Below, piece by piece: positions 18,518 through 26,824 of a stretch of 64,000 nt of DNA (its first letter is position 1; the number at the start of each line of letters is the position of its first letter). Below the pieces are notes generated by a model. It ran no database searches, was not told the DNA's origin, and worked only from the letters and a program-made list of their open reading frames with translations. The stretch lies in NCBI GenBank assembly GCA_002713365.1, contig PASR01000004.1, positions 26,076-90,075 of the forward strand, read 5' to 3'. This stretch comes from Rhodospirillaceae bacterium. GTDB lineage: Bacteria; Pseudomonadota; Alphaproteobacteria; UBA6615. Made by a program: the position numbers and the translations under genes.

Positions 18518-18608
18518 ATATTTTCCCTATAATTAAATTTTCTTTAATAGTGCTTTCTTGGTTTTAGAGATTAGCAAGTATAACTCATTAAGGTTAGTAT
18601 GCGTAATT

Positions 18609-18663
18609 TTTATTAGTTTATCTAATAAACAAAAGGGTAATTCTAGTATAAAATTTATATACT
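18609..18663. promoter_or_regulatory. Two inverted repeats in a divergent promoter region
   Basis: TTTATTAG (18609-18616) and CTAATAAA (18622-18629) form a perfect 8-bp inverted repeat with a 5-base spacer. AGTATA (18645-18650) and TATACT (18658-18663) form a second. Both lie between the divergent substrate-binding-like and luciferase-like genes, where a regulator could control both. The region is very AT-rich, so chance palindromes are fairly likely. Confidence 0.35.
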
Positions 18664-18720
18664 ATAGTCTAAAACATTATGAACGAATTCTTATCTAGTC
18701 TAAATCATTTATTTATATAA

Positions 18721-19782
18721 ATGCGAGAATACACAATGAAATTTGGTATGCAGTTTTTTCCCTGTGTGGGACCTGAAACAAAATCAGCGGAACAATACTT
18801 TAATGAATGTTTGTCATTGGTCGGGGACGCTGACGACCTGGGGTATGATCATGTTCGTATAGTTGAGCATTATTTTCATTCGTATGGGGGCTATAGCCCC
18901 AATCCAATGTTATTTTTAGCTGCAGCAGCTCAGAGGACTAGAAAAGCTCGGTTGGTTACCGGAGCCATATTACCAGTTTTTAATAACCCCCTAAAACTGG
19001 CTGGCGAAATTGGAATGTTAGATGCAATATCATCTGGTAGGCTTGATGTAGGTTTTGCTCGGGCCTTTATGCCCCACGAGTTCGCGCGTTTTGGAATTTC
19101 CATGGACGAGAGTAAGGGGCGTTTTACTGAAGGAATAGAACAAATACGGGGGCTATTGGAGGAAGAAAAATTTTCCTCCAAAGGTGAATTTCACGAATTT
19201 CCCCCGACGACATCTTATCCCAGACCCACTCAAAGGCCGCGTCCCCCCTTTTATATTGCAGCGTTTGCCACGCCCCAATCATTTGAGGAAGCGGGAAAAT
19301 CTGGCCATGCCATTATGGCAATTCCATTATCAGGCGGAAAAATGTCAGAACTAATTGGTCTCTACCGAGATGCTTGGAAGTCAGCGGGCCACCAAGGGAA
19401 TGGGAAAGTTATGCTAGCCTTTCATATGTTCTGTTGGCCTAATGAAACAGAGGCGATAGATCACAGTCGATCAAGAATTAATAATTATCTTAATACTTTA
19501 GTTAAGGCTGGTTCAGATTGGTTGGAGGAAGAGTCTTCTGATTATCCTGGTTATCGAAAACTTATTATGGATTTAGCTGAGGAGACATTTGAAACCCAGT
19601 TAGAAAAAGGTGCAGCTTGGGTTGGCACTCCCAGTCAAATTTATGAACAGATTACAAGTTACAGGGATCAGGTGGGGGACTTTGATATTGCCTCGTTACA
19701 GGTAAATTTTTATGACATGCCTTTGGGTTTAGCAAAAAAGTCAATTGACCTATTTTCCAAAAAAGTCATGCCTAAATTATAG
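18721..19782 (+). CDS. LLM-class flavin-dependent monooxygenase
   Basis: A 353-residue luciferase-like TIM-barrel enzyme. YDHVRIVEHYFHSYGGYSPNPMLFLAAAAQRT, TGAILPVFNNPLKLAGEIGMLDAISSGRLDVGFARAF and the later FYIAAFATPQSFEEAGKSGHAIM are the conserved blocks of COG2141. These enzymes use reduced FMN or F420 to oxygenate or cleave small organic substrates. No clear ribosome binding site is seen at 18721, and an in-frame ATG at 18736 is an alternative start. It is divergent from the substrate-binding-like/VOC pair. Confidence 0.88.
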   Translation: MREYTMKFGMQFFPCVGPETKSAEQYFNECLSLVGDADDLGYDHVRIVEHYFHSYGGYSPNPMLFLAAAAQRTRKARLVTGAILPVFNNPLKLAGEIGMLDAISSGRLDVGFARAFMPHEFARFGISMDESKGRFTEGIEQIRGLLEEEKFSSKGEFHEFPPTTSYPRPTQRPRPPFYIAAFATPQSFEEAGKSGHAIMAIPLSGGKMSELIGLYRDAWKSAGHQGNGKVMLAFHMFCWPNETEAIDHSRSRINNYLNTLVKAGSDWLEEESSDYPGYRKLIMDLAEETFETQLEKGAAWVGTPSQIYEQITSYRDQVGDFDIASLQVNFYDMPLGLAKKSIDLFSKKVMPKL

Positions 19783-19810
19783 ACGTATTTTAATCTTAAT
19801 TAGACTGAGT

Positions 19811-20293
19811 TTAATGACATGTTTTACCGAGGGCTACCAAACGCCAGTAATTATAGGGCAATGGCGTTATGAAGCCTACACTAAGCATTATTGGAATGAT
19901 CCACCAGGTTAGCATTGCTCCGCCGGTTATAAAGACGTCTACTAAATTCATGGAAATTTCCATCGATATCATCGAGATCATTGACATACCCAAGGCTGTT
20001 TTCAATGCTAGACGAAGGGTCATTTGCGAGCTGAGTACGATTGTTTCTAATATAATAGAGCTAAGAAGTCCCATGATTATGGCAAGACTCATTATTGCCA
20101 AAGTGGACCATGGAGTGCCGGTGACCTGAAAATAAGCGATAGTTCCAAGGTCTCCTATAGCGCATCCCATAAGACACCATAAAGTATTATATGATGCCTT
20201 TTTCCACTTAGTTGATTGAAACCAGTCAATTTTAAAATTTTCTACGATTACCGACAATTTTGATCTCTTTTCTTTAAAAGTTTCTATAATCAT
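19811..20293 (-). CDS. DUF4396-like membrane protein
   Basis: A 160-residue protein. After a basic N-terminal part of about 35 residues it has four or five hydrophobic segments, including MGCAIGDLGTIAYF, LAIMSLAIIMGLLSSIILET and a C-terminal WWIIPIMLSVGFITPLPYNYWRL. The pattern of an MGCAIGD block with a closing NYWRL resembles DUF4396 proteins, which are sometimes found beside copper-related genes. No function is known, and no copper gene is seen nearby. It lies on the same strand as the CoA ligase gene, 20 bases after it. Confidence 0.65.
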   Translation of the reverse strand: MIIETFKEKRSKLSVIVENFKIDWFQSTKWKKASYNTLWCLMGCAIGDLGTIAYFQVTGTPWSTLAIMSLAIIMGLLSSIILETIVLSSQMTLRLALKTALGMSMISMISMEISMNLVDVFITGGAMLTWWIIPIMLSVGFITPLPYNYWRLVALGKTCH

Positions 20294-20312
20294 AATTTCT
20301 AGATGTATAGAA

Positions 20313-21716
20313 TTATATGTTTTTTTCTAGGTCTCTTTTTAGTGGAGGATATTGAGCAAGAATGCCAGCAGACTCTGCCATATCTTCAGAATTATCAAAC
20401 ATAGCAACTCCAGAATTCTCCATATTTTGAAACCACTTATTTTTATTTTCTAACGTACCCATCATACTATGAAATATAGAGAAAGAGGATTTTTTGGCTA
20501 AGCGTGCCATTACTTTTATGATAGGGTCCGCGTCTACCATAAACGGAACCACATGTATCATTAAAACAGCATCATAATTATTTTGACAATATTTTAAAGC
20601 CGAATTAAATGTTGCTTCGAAACGATCCTCGCGCGCGTCAGCGAGCATATCAATAGGGTTTGCAATGGCCGCTTCCAGAGGCAGGATTTTTTTTAGGTCA
20701 ACCGAATAATTTTCAGGTAAGGGCGGCATCTCAAGCTTACTGTCGATTAAACGATCCGTAGTTATTACCCCGGGCCCTCCTGAATTAGATATTAGAAGTA
20801 TTCTTTTACCGATGCCTTGGGGAAAAAACCCAAACCCTTTGGCCGCTAATAGCAAGTGACGCAGACTTTTGACACGTATTACGCCGCAGTCTTTCAAAAA
20901 AGAAGAAGCTTGATTATCAGTCATTGATGACCCGCCAGTATGATTAATTACAGCATTACTTCCTTCTGTTGTTCTTCCGCCAATAAGTGCAACAAGAGGC
21001 TTTTTTCTGGCGACTTTTCTAGCGATGAATGAAAATTTTTCGATATCATTAATAGATTCCACATAAAGAAGAATACAATTACATTCTTCATGTTCTCCGA
21101 GGTATTCTAAATAATCTGTAATTTCAAGGTGGACAGCATTTCCTACTGATATCACTGTACTTATAGGAAGGTTATTTTTGTTTCCAGTAGCGATTATTTC
21201 TTCAGATATAGCGCCGGACTGAGAGATTAATGCTATTTTTCCACCAAGAGGTAAATCTCGAAGAAAAGTTGCGGCAAAAGGTAATTTGTTATTTAGATGA
21301 ATACAGCCTGCGGAGTTGGGGCCGAAAACAGTGATACCTGCAGAGTTTGTTTTTCGTAATAGTTCTTTTTCTCTTATCTGTCCTTCGGTTCCCGCTTCAC
21401 TAAAACCCCCGGGTAGTATCATTAAATTTTTATGACCGCTGGATATAGCTTCGTCAACTATTTGAAGAATTAAGTCAGGTCGTACTACTATAACAACAAG
21501 TTCAACGGGTTTTTTTATTTCAAGTAGCGATTTACTGCACGTTATTCCTAGTATCTTTCCCCCACTTGGGTTTACTGGTATTATTTTTCCAGGATACTTT
21601 GTTAAAAGTAGATTGCGTAAAACCGCTCCGCCAGAGCTTGTTTTACGATCACTAGCGCCAACAATAGCAACACTTTTAGGCTTTAGAAACGGATTGCAGT
21701 CTCTCATCTCTATCAT
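20313..21716 (-). CDS. Acyl-CoA synthetase (NDP-forming) alpha part, CoA-binding
   Basis: A 467-residue protein of the acetate-CoA ligase (ADP-forming) type. Residues near 10-130 are the CoA-binding Rossmann domain (VAIVGASDRKTSSGGAVLRN); then come the succinyl-CoA-ligase-like domains with IALISQSGAISEE and the phosphohistidine loop NHTGGSSM, where the His carries phosphate during catalysis. The ATP-grasp (beta) part that normally completes the enzyme is not fused here and not found next door. The enzyme activates an organic acid to its CoA ester or runs in reverse. It is the most downstream clear member of a minus-strand run with aromatic-degradation genes. Confidence 0.82.
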   Translation of the reverse strand: MIEMRDCNPFLKPKSVAIVGASDRKTSSGGAVLRNLLLTKYPGKIIPVNPSGGKILGITCSKSLLEIKKPVELVVIVVRPDLILQIVDEAISSGHKNLMILPGGFSEAGTEGQIREKELLRKTNSAGITVFGPNSAGCIHLNNKLPFAATFLRDLPLGGKIALISQSGAISEEIIATGNKNNLPISTVISVGNAVHLEITDYLEYLGEHEECNCILLYVESINDIEKFSFIARKVARKKPLVALIGGRTTEGSNAVINHTGGSSMTDNQASSFLKDCGVIRVKSLRHLLLAAKGFGFFPQGIGKRILLISNSGGPGVITTDRLIDSKLEMPPLPENYSVDLKKILPLEAAIANPIDMLADAREDRFEATFNSALKYCQNNYDAVLMIHVVPFMVDADPIIKVMARLAKKSSFSIFHSMMGTLENKNKWFQNMENSGVAMFDNSEDMAESAGILAQYPPLKRDLEKNI

Positions 21717-21741
21717 AAGTAAGTGCTCTTTATGGTTTCAA

Positions 21742-22290
21742 TCAAAAAACATAAAATACCGAATTTCTTACACAAAGTGGCCAATGTCCTGCTTCAAGAA
21801 TTCTATATTTCGCTATAAATGGAGAATTTTTTTGTTGGTTTGCTGCTATTTCTAATCCTGCTTGATAGCACGCCATAGTTGCAGAGCCTGCAGCTGAACG
21901 GATTAGACCAGGATTTGCAATATTACCTCGCGCAGCTGCAATTGCAGCTGCACCATGAATAACGCTAGAAACTTGTTCAGTAATGCTGGTTAGTGAAGAT
22001 AGCAATTCTGATTTCTGAAACCTTTGTTCAGCATTAGTAAGAAGTTTTTTTCTAAGCAGATCTTCTGCAGACCACCAATCTTTATCCCAGTCTTCAGCCT
22101 TGATACAACTTTCCGCTTTTTCCCATGAGGTGATTTGAGATATCATCGTGTTTTTAAGCCCTATACCACTTATATAATTTTGAGCGTCAGTATATTCTAC
22201 AGGCGTTAGTTTTTGTCCTATCACAGAAAACCATGAAGCTAAATTTAATCGGTTAGCAAACTGTGAAAGAGGAGGAATTAAATTTAACAT
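21742..22290 (-). CDS. Hypothetical protein in the gentisate cluster
   Basis: A 182-residue protein I do not recognise. It looks mostly helical, with a Trp-rich middle (SWEKAESCIKAEDWDKDWW), an Ala-rich stretch (IHGAAAIAAARGN) and no signal peptide or membrane span. Its ATG directly abuts the stop of the gentisate dioxygenase gene (TAA-ATG), so the two are surely co-translated. The CoA-ligase-like gene follows after 25 bases. The tight coupling points to a role in the same pathway, possibly as a small accessory or isomerase-like protein, but no function can be claimed. Confidence 0.7.
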   Translation of the reverse strand: MLNLIPPLSQFANRLNLASWFSVIGQKLTPVEYTDAQNYISGIGLKNTMISQITSWEKAESCIKAEDWDKDWWSAEDLLRKKLLTNAEQRFQKSELLSSLTSITEQVSSVIHGAAAIAAARGNIANPGLIRSAAGSATMACYQAGLEIAANQQKNSPFIAKYRILEAGHWPLCVRNSVFYVF

Positions 22291-23334
22291 TTAGTTGTTT
22301 CCGCGATCCTCACGCCATAAGCCAAGAGTTTGCTGCACCGGCCGGTCTGAAAAGCTAAACAGAACTGCATCCTCGTTAGCGATGTGCTTCTGTTGTGCCC
22401 AGCATGGAACTACGAAGTGATCGCGTTTGGACCATTCAAAGACCTGATCACCAATAAATGATTTTCCTGAACCCTCGACCACACTGAAAACGGTTGCGTC
22501 CGTGGATTTATAGTTTGAGGTCTCAAAATTTTTCGGTAAAAGCTGCATAAACGTTCCGAGTGTAGGCATCGCTGATTGTCCGTTGTCGGGATTGATGTAG
22601 CGTAGTTTTAGTCCATGACAGAGATCCCATTCCTCAGTTTTACGCATCATCTCCAAAGCTTCGCGAGTGCGAACGTATGGGTAGTTGAAGATCGGTGAGT
22701 TAGGCGATTTCTGTTCGTAGTCAACAGGTGCTAGGCCCATGCCATAACGCGCGAGGGAGTCGCCGCTTGGTCGAGTTGTAGGATGAATCTTATCTGGATA
22801 GGGTTCAGCAAAAGTGGTGTCTAGGGTCTCGACTAGTGGTACATCCAGGCCGTCGAGCCAGACCATCGGTTGGTTTGATTCGTTACCATGGTCATGCCAG
22901 GTCCAAGAAGGAGTTAGAACGAAATCTCCCTCTTCCATTATAGTCTTTTCACCATTAACTGCGGTGTAGGCACCAGATCCCTCGACGATGAAGCGTAATG
23001 CAGCTTGTGTATGTCGATGCGCTGGAGCGATTTCGCCTGGCATGATTAACTGTAGTCCTGCAAATAGAGATGTTGTTACCCGATAACGACCACGCATACC
23101 CGGATTTTCGAGGATTAAGACTCTACGTTCTGCCTGTTCGGCAGTGATCAGATCAGCTGATTTCATCAGTGTGTCTCTGATGTTTTTGTATTGCCAGATA
23201 TAGGCTTGGCAGTCACTCTTTGGCTCTTTACGGGCGAAGGAGTGCAGCACTTCCCATAAAGGAGCGAGGTTTTTGGGGTCGCAATCTTCTTTATAGTAAG
23301 GCATCAAGTCAGGACGGACATCTGCGACAATCAT
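22291..23334 (-). CDS. Gentisate 1,2-dioxygenase-like bicupin
   Basis: A 347-residue two-cupin protein of the usual gentisate 1,2-dioxygenase length. The first cupin has the iron ligands in PAHRHTQAALRFIVEG (His106 and His108) and the later His pair in SWTWHDHGNE (His147 and His149). The family opens the gentisate ring between carbons 1 and 2 using Fe(II) and O2 to give maleylpyruvate. A second, weaker cupin domain is C-terminal. The gene has visibly higher GC than its neighbours. It sits between the diiron oxygenase gene and the unknown 182-residue protein gene on the minus strand. Related salicylate or 1-hydroxy-2-naphthoate dioxygenases remain possible. Confidence 0.85.
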   Translation of the reverse strand: MIVADVRPDLMPYYKEDCDPKNLAPLWEVLHSFARKEPKSDCQAYIWQYKNIRDTLMKSADLITAEQAERRVLILENPGMRGRYRVTTSLFAGLQLIMPGEIAPAHRHTQAALRFIVEGSGAYTAVNGEKTIMEEGDFVLTPSWTWHDHGNESNQPMVWLDGLDVPLVETLDTTFAEPYPDKIHPTTRPSGDSLARYGMGLAPVDYEQKSPNSPIFNYPYVRTREALEMMRKTEEWDLCHGLKLRYINPDNGQSAMPTLGTFMQLLPKNFETSNYKSTDATVFSVVEGSGKSFIGDQVFEWSKRDHFVVPCWAQQKHIANEDAVLFSFSDRPVQQTLGLWREDRGNN

Positions 23335-23367
23335 ATTTTTCTCCTTCGAACTCCTTATGGGGTTTAT

Positions 23368-24084
23368 TTAGGGTTCTACTAAACCTATGTCAGGTAATAT
23401 TAAGCCCAACTCTTGGACCAGATTTTGTGCACGGTTTATAAAATCAGCTAGCATATCTTCATTTGTACGTTGTTTAATAGACCATTTACGATAGATTTCA
23501 TTATTCTTAGACTTTGGCCGCCCAAAGAATTTCGGTAAAATAGGATAATATTGGTTTATTGCCTCTTGTATACTTATTTTTCCTTTTTCTGTTTGGCATA
23601 TCTCAGTACAAAAATCTTTCCCAAATTGCGCATGAAAACGTTCTTCTGGCATAGTCATACGTGATAAATTGCGAAGTGGTATAAAGCTACATTGCGCTAG
23701 GTCTTCTACCTGAAGAATTTCAGCTAGGTCGGCTAAAAGTTTTATGACGCAGAACTCTTCCCATGTTTGCAGGGGAAATTCAAAGATAGAAAGAGTTTTT
23801 TTAGAATCGTTGGGAATCATGCGTTCTGATTCTATGCCAATTTGTTCACCAAGCTCTTTAAACCTTACGTGGTGTCCATATTCTTCCATTGCCACCCTAC
23901 AAGTTAACCATTTTGAATAGGGCGTGGGAGCAAAAGCAATTGCTGGCTCATCAAATACTTGCGCACCGTAGAGTTCATTAACAGCATGGCTAATTATTAT
24001 TTTTTCAATAGCTATACGGTATTCCTCTGGAGCTTTTTTAAAATCATTAACAGTTTCTATATGGTCCCCTGGGTTTATAACCAT
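23368..24084 (-). CDS. PaaA-like diiron oxygenase subunit
   Basis: A 238-residue ferritin-like protein. It carries two ExxH diiron motifs, Glu68-x-x-His71 in MEEYGHH and Glu148-x-x-His151 in EERFHAQFG, plus further acidic helix residues (HAVNELYG, LADLAEIL). The second motif and its surroundings match PaaA/BoxB-type proteins, which epoxidise or hydroxylate aromatic CoA thioesters. At 238 residues it is shorter than typical PaaA (about 310). The reductase it would need is encoded two genes upstream in the same strand run. I infer a CoA-thioester aromatic oxygenase; exact chemistry is unknown. Confidence 0.78.
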   Translation of the reverse strand: MVINPGDHIETVNDFKKAPEEYRIAIEKIIISHAVNELYGAQVFDEPAIAFAPTPYSKWLTCRVAMEEYGHHVRFKELGEQIGIESERMIPNDSKKTLSIFEFPLQTWEEFCVIKLLADLAEILQVEDLAQCSFIPLRNLSRMTMPEERFHAQFGKDFCTEICQTEKGKISIQEAINQYYPILPKFFGRPKSKNNEIYRKWSIKQRTNEDMLADFINRAQNLVQELGLILPDIGLVEP

Positions 24085-24100
24085 AAGAGCTTCCTTTTTC

Positions 24101-25057
24101 TTATACGTTAGGTTCAGTATTAAAAGCTTCCAGATCAGTGTCTAAGTCTATGTAATGAGGGCTTAGAATCTTTTTTGCAGAGGCATTTAACGTGTTAATA
24201 TTCCAATCTGCTTCATTGTTAACTAATTTTGCAATAGGTCGTGGTTGTGAGAATAAAAAAACCTCTCTTCCACGAACGCCAAACAATTGTCCATTTATAT
24301 TTTGGCCATGTAGAGAACACAGCCAACTAACTACCATTGCAACATGATTAGGTAATATTTTTAAAGCACGTTCTTTATAAGCAGTCTGTTCGTCATTGGC
24401 AGGGATAATAGTTTCTGTAACTCTGGTCGCTGCAAAAGGGGCGATCGCGTTACAAGTTATACCTGCACGCAGCAAATCCATCGCGGTAGTACGCATTAAC
24501 CCTAACATACCTGATTTTGCACTGGCATATGAAGATTGCCCGTAGTTTCCATAAAACCCTGCAGTTGAAGTAATATTTATAACTCTTCCCCAGCTGTAGG
24601 GTTTGCCTCCTCTATTTTCTTTTGAATGTTGTCGCATATTGGGAGTGGCGGCGTTAGTTAGATACCATGCCCCAGCTAGATTTGTTTTTATTACTGAATC
24701 GAAGTCTTCTGGTTTACCCTTAAAAATAAAACTATCTCTAAGTATAGCAGCATTATTAACAAGTATATCAAGCGCTCCAAATTTTTTAATTGCAAGTTCC
24801 ACTGAAGCTTTAGCAGTTAATGGGTCTGCAATAGATTCTGTATAAGCAATAACATTATTGCCAATTTCTTGTGCTGCAGATTCTGCTACAGAGGGGTCAA
24901 ACGATTCACCGTTTATCGAACTACCGACATCTGCTATCACCACCTTCGCACCGTGGGCGACTAATGACTTGGTGATAGCTAGCCCGATACCCCTTGCTCC
25001 TCCGGTAACCAAAGCTACGCGCCCATTTAACTCTTTTTTCTCTGATAAATTATTCAT
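24101..25057 (-). CDS. Short-chain dehydrogenase (FabG/hydroxyacyl-CoA type)
   Basis: A 318-residue SDR with the NAD(P) motif TGGARGIGLA, NNAAIL, a catalytic Ser in INITSTAGFYGNYG and YASAKSG (YxxxK). A C-terminal extension of about 60 residues beyond the usual 250 resembles the (3R)-hydroxyacyl-CoA dehydrogenase part of peroxisomal multifunctional enzymes. It overlaps the reductase gene by 8 bases and is followed after 16 bases by the diiron oxygenase gene, so it probably acts on a CoA ester or dihydrodiol in the same pathway. Confidence 0.85.
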   Translation of the reverse strand: MNNLSEKKELNGRVALVTGGARGIGLAITKSLVAHGAKVVIADVGSSINGESFDPSVAESAAQEIGNNVIAYTESIADPLTAKASVELAIKKFGALDILVNNAAILRDSFIFKGKPEDFDSVIKTNLAGAWYLTNAATPNMRQHSKENRGGKPYSWGRVINITSTAGFYGNYGQSSYASAKSGMLGLMRTTAMDLLRAGITCNAIAPFAATRVTETIIPANDEQTAYKERALKILPNHVAMVVSWLCSLHGQNINGQLFGVRGREVFLFSQPRPIAKLVNNEADWNINTLNASAKKILSPHYIDLDTDLEAFNTEPNV

Positions 25058-26081
25058 ATTTCTCTGCCATTAAAGCTTTGTCAGCTTCAGTATAAAATGC
25101 ATCAGCATGACAATTTTCATCTCGGACACCAATTTTACGTAACTGATTAATACAGGTTTCAACCATTATTGGCGGGCCTGCAAGGTATACTTTTGTTTGA
25201 TTGAGATTATCAAAGTCATTAGCTATTGCATCAGCTAAGTAGCCTTTTCGGTACTTATTACTCTCTTTAGATTCTGATAAAATTATATTTAAAGATAGTG
25301 CTGTGTGATGTTTTATAAGCCTCTTAAAGTATTCTACTAAATAAAGATCTGGTATATCTCTGACGCCAATATATAAATATATTTTACGTTTTGCATTTTG
25401 TTTCAAAGCCTCTTCTATTATAGACTTTATTGGAGCTAAACCTGTACTGCCTGCAATAGCAAGGATAGGGCCTGTATGATTATTTCTATAATAAGATATT
25501 CCGTATGGGCCTTTAACCTTTACAGCATCACCAACTTTAAGGTTTTTGTTCACAAAAGCACTAATTTTACCACCGGAAATTTCCCTAATATGAAACTCTA
25601 ATAGTTTATTTCCTGGTTGATTGGCCATTGAATAATCACGCGGAGGTAGACCTTGAAAGGTAATTTGTGAGTATTGCCCAGCTGAAAAGTCAAATGGACC
25701 TCCGGTTTTAATTAATAATTTAACACGAGTAACATCATGGGTCATACGTTCTAAATCAGTAACCACACAGTTAAGGTTTCGCAGAGGATGGGCTACTATT
25801 TCATCTTGTTCTAAGTAGGCAACTTCACAGTCGCTCCATGGTACTGCCCTGCAAGCTAAGATTAGGCCTGAATCTTTTTCTTCTTGGGTAAGGGCGTATT
25901 CTGAATAGGGCGACATTTGTATGTCGCCTGAGTATAATCTGGATTTACAGGCTCCACAATTACCTGACTGGCAACCATGCGGGTATTCTCTACCGCTATT
26001 TAGCGCAGTTTGTAATATAGTATCCCCCATTTCAACATTTAGTGGGGTTTTATATTGTTTAACATTTACAGCAAAGCTCAC
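25050..26081 (-). CDS. 2Fe-2S/FAD/NAD(P)H oxidoreductase (oxygenase reductase)
   Basis: A 343-residue reductase with three domains in order: a plant-type [2Fe-2S] ferredoxin (CQSGNCGACKSRLYSGD then a later Cys in LACRA, residues about 37-78), an FAD domain with the R-x-Y-S motif PPRDYSMAN, and an NAD(P) domain (AGSTGLAPIKSIIEEA, later VYLAGPPIMVE). It passes electrons from NAD(P)H to an oxygenase. The diiron protein encoded two genes downstream is the natural partner. It opens the core operon and is preceded by a prominent inverted repeat. Confidence 0.9.
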   Translation of the reverse strand: MSFAVNVKQYKTPLNVEMGDTILQTALNSGREYPHGCQSGNCGACKSRLYSGDIQMSPYSEYALTQEEKDSGLILACRAVPWSDCEVAYLEQDEIVAHPLRNLNCVVTDLERMTHDVTRVKLLIKTGGPFDFSAGQYSQITFQGLPPRDYSMANQPGNKLLEFHIREISGGKISAFVNKNLKVGDAVKVKGPYGISYYRNNHTGPILAIAGSTGLAPIKSIIEEALKQNAKRKIYLYIGVRDIPDLYLVEYFKRLIKHHTALSLNIILSESKESNKYRKGYLADAIANDFDNLNQTKVYLAGPPIMVETCINQLRKIGVRDENCHADAFYTEADKALMAEKYE

Positions 26082-26115
26082 TGGCTTGTCTTCATATAAT
26101 TGTAAGGGTTAAAAA

Positions 26116-26156
26116 ATTTAGTTTGTGTAACAAACAATTGTCAATACAAACTAAAT
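26116..26156. promoter_or_regulatory. Inverted repeat, candidate MarR operator upstream of the reductase gene
   Basis: ATTTAGTTTGT (26116-26126) and ACAAACTAAAT (26146-26156) are a perfect 11-bp inverted repeat with a 19-base spacer. Nested inside, GTTTGT (26121-26126) and ACAAAC (26130-26135) form a 6-bp repeat with a 3-base spacer. It sits 35 bases upstream of the reductase start and just after the thioesterase stop. A hairpin function at the gene junction is also possible, but there is no T-tract. Confidence 0.6.
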
Positions 26157-26165
26157 ACATGTGCA

Positions 26166-26591
26166 TTATTTATTTTCCATATCAAAGAAATCTTTAAAGC
26201 TCGATGGTATATCTTTAGATTTTAATTTTCTTGAATCTTGGGTATCTGTTTCTGCCCATATCCTAATTTCTGTTCCTTTTACACAAACTTTATTTTGGTT
26301 TTTTACTTCATGAATTAATACTATTGTCCTACGGCGCCATTCATTTACATAACTAGTTACCTCAATTTCGTCCCCAAATCTTGTTGGTGACAAAAATTCT
26401 GCATGAGCATCAACTAAAGGGAAGCCCACTGTTTGATACTTATCAAGCATAATTTCATAGCTAAGACCAACGCGATCAAACAAGTGTCTAGTAGCTTGGT
26501 CAAACCAAAAGAAGTAGTTCGGATAAAAAACAATTCGTGCAGGATCACAATGGCCCCACTCAACGGGTATTTTTATGGTATTTTTAAACAT
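26166..26591 (-). CDS. 4-hydroxybenzoyl-CoA-thioesterase-like hotdog protein
   Basis: A 141-residue hotdog-fold protein. The sequence VEWGHCDPARIVFYPNYFFW carries the D-P-A-R-I-V-F-Y-P-N-Y-F pattern of the 4HBT family, where the Asp is the catalytic residue. Members hydrolyse aromatic or branched acyl-CoA thioesters. It is the first minus-strand gene of the cluster, divergent from the MarR gene. In context it could release the free hydroxylated aromatic acid (such as gentisate) from its CoA ester before ring cleavage. Confidence 0.87.
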   Translation of the reverse strand: MFKNTIKIPVEWGHCDPARIVFYPNYFFWFDQATRHLFDRVGLSYEIMLDKYQTVGFPLVDAHAEFLSPTRFGDEIEVTSYVNEWRRRTIVLIHEVKNQNKVCVKGTEIRIWAETDTQDSRKLKSKDIPSSFKDFFDMENK

Positions 26592-26713
26592 TTAATTAGC
26601 CTTGGTATTTCTATGGTTTGCTTTAGGAAAAAGAAACTTGCGGGGTTTGTAAAGTTTGGTAATTATTTATAAGAACCATAGTTTGATTGTATATTATATA
26701 ACGAAAACATTGG

Positions 26714-26727
26714 GTAACAAATAATTG
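26714..26727 (+). promoter_or_regulatory. Copy of the candidate MarR operator half-site
   Basis: GTAACAAATAATTG here matches GTAACAAACAATTG at 26127-26140, inside the inverted repeat before the reductase gene, at 13 of 14 positions. It lies between the divergent thioesterase and MarR genes, as expected of an autoregulated MarR operator. The surroundings are AT-rich. Confidence 0.45.
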
Positions 26728-26824
26728 ATTAATCTTAACCATTTTGATTGTTAGCTTAGTATAATGATTGAATATTATGTAAAATAAGTTTTTAGCTAAT
26801 ATTATTTAATATAAGGTATTATCT

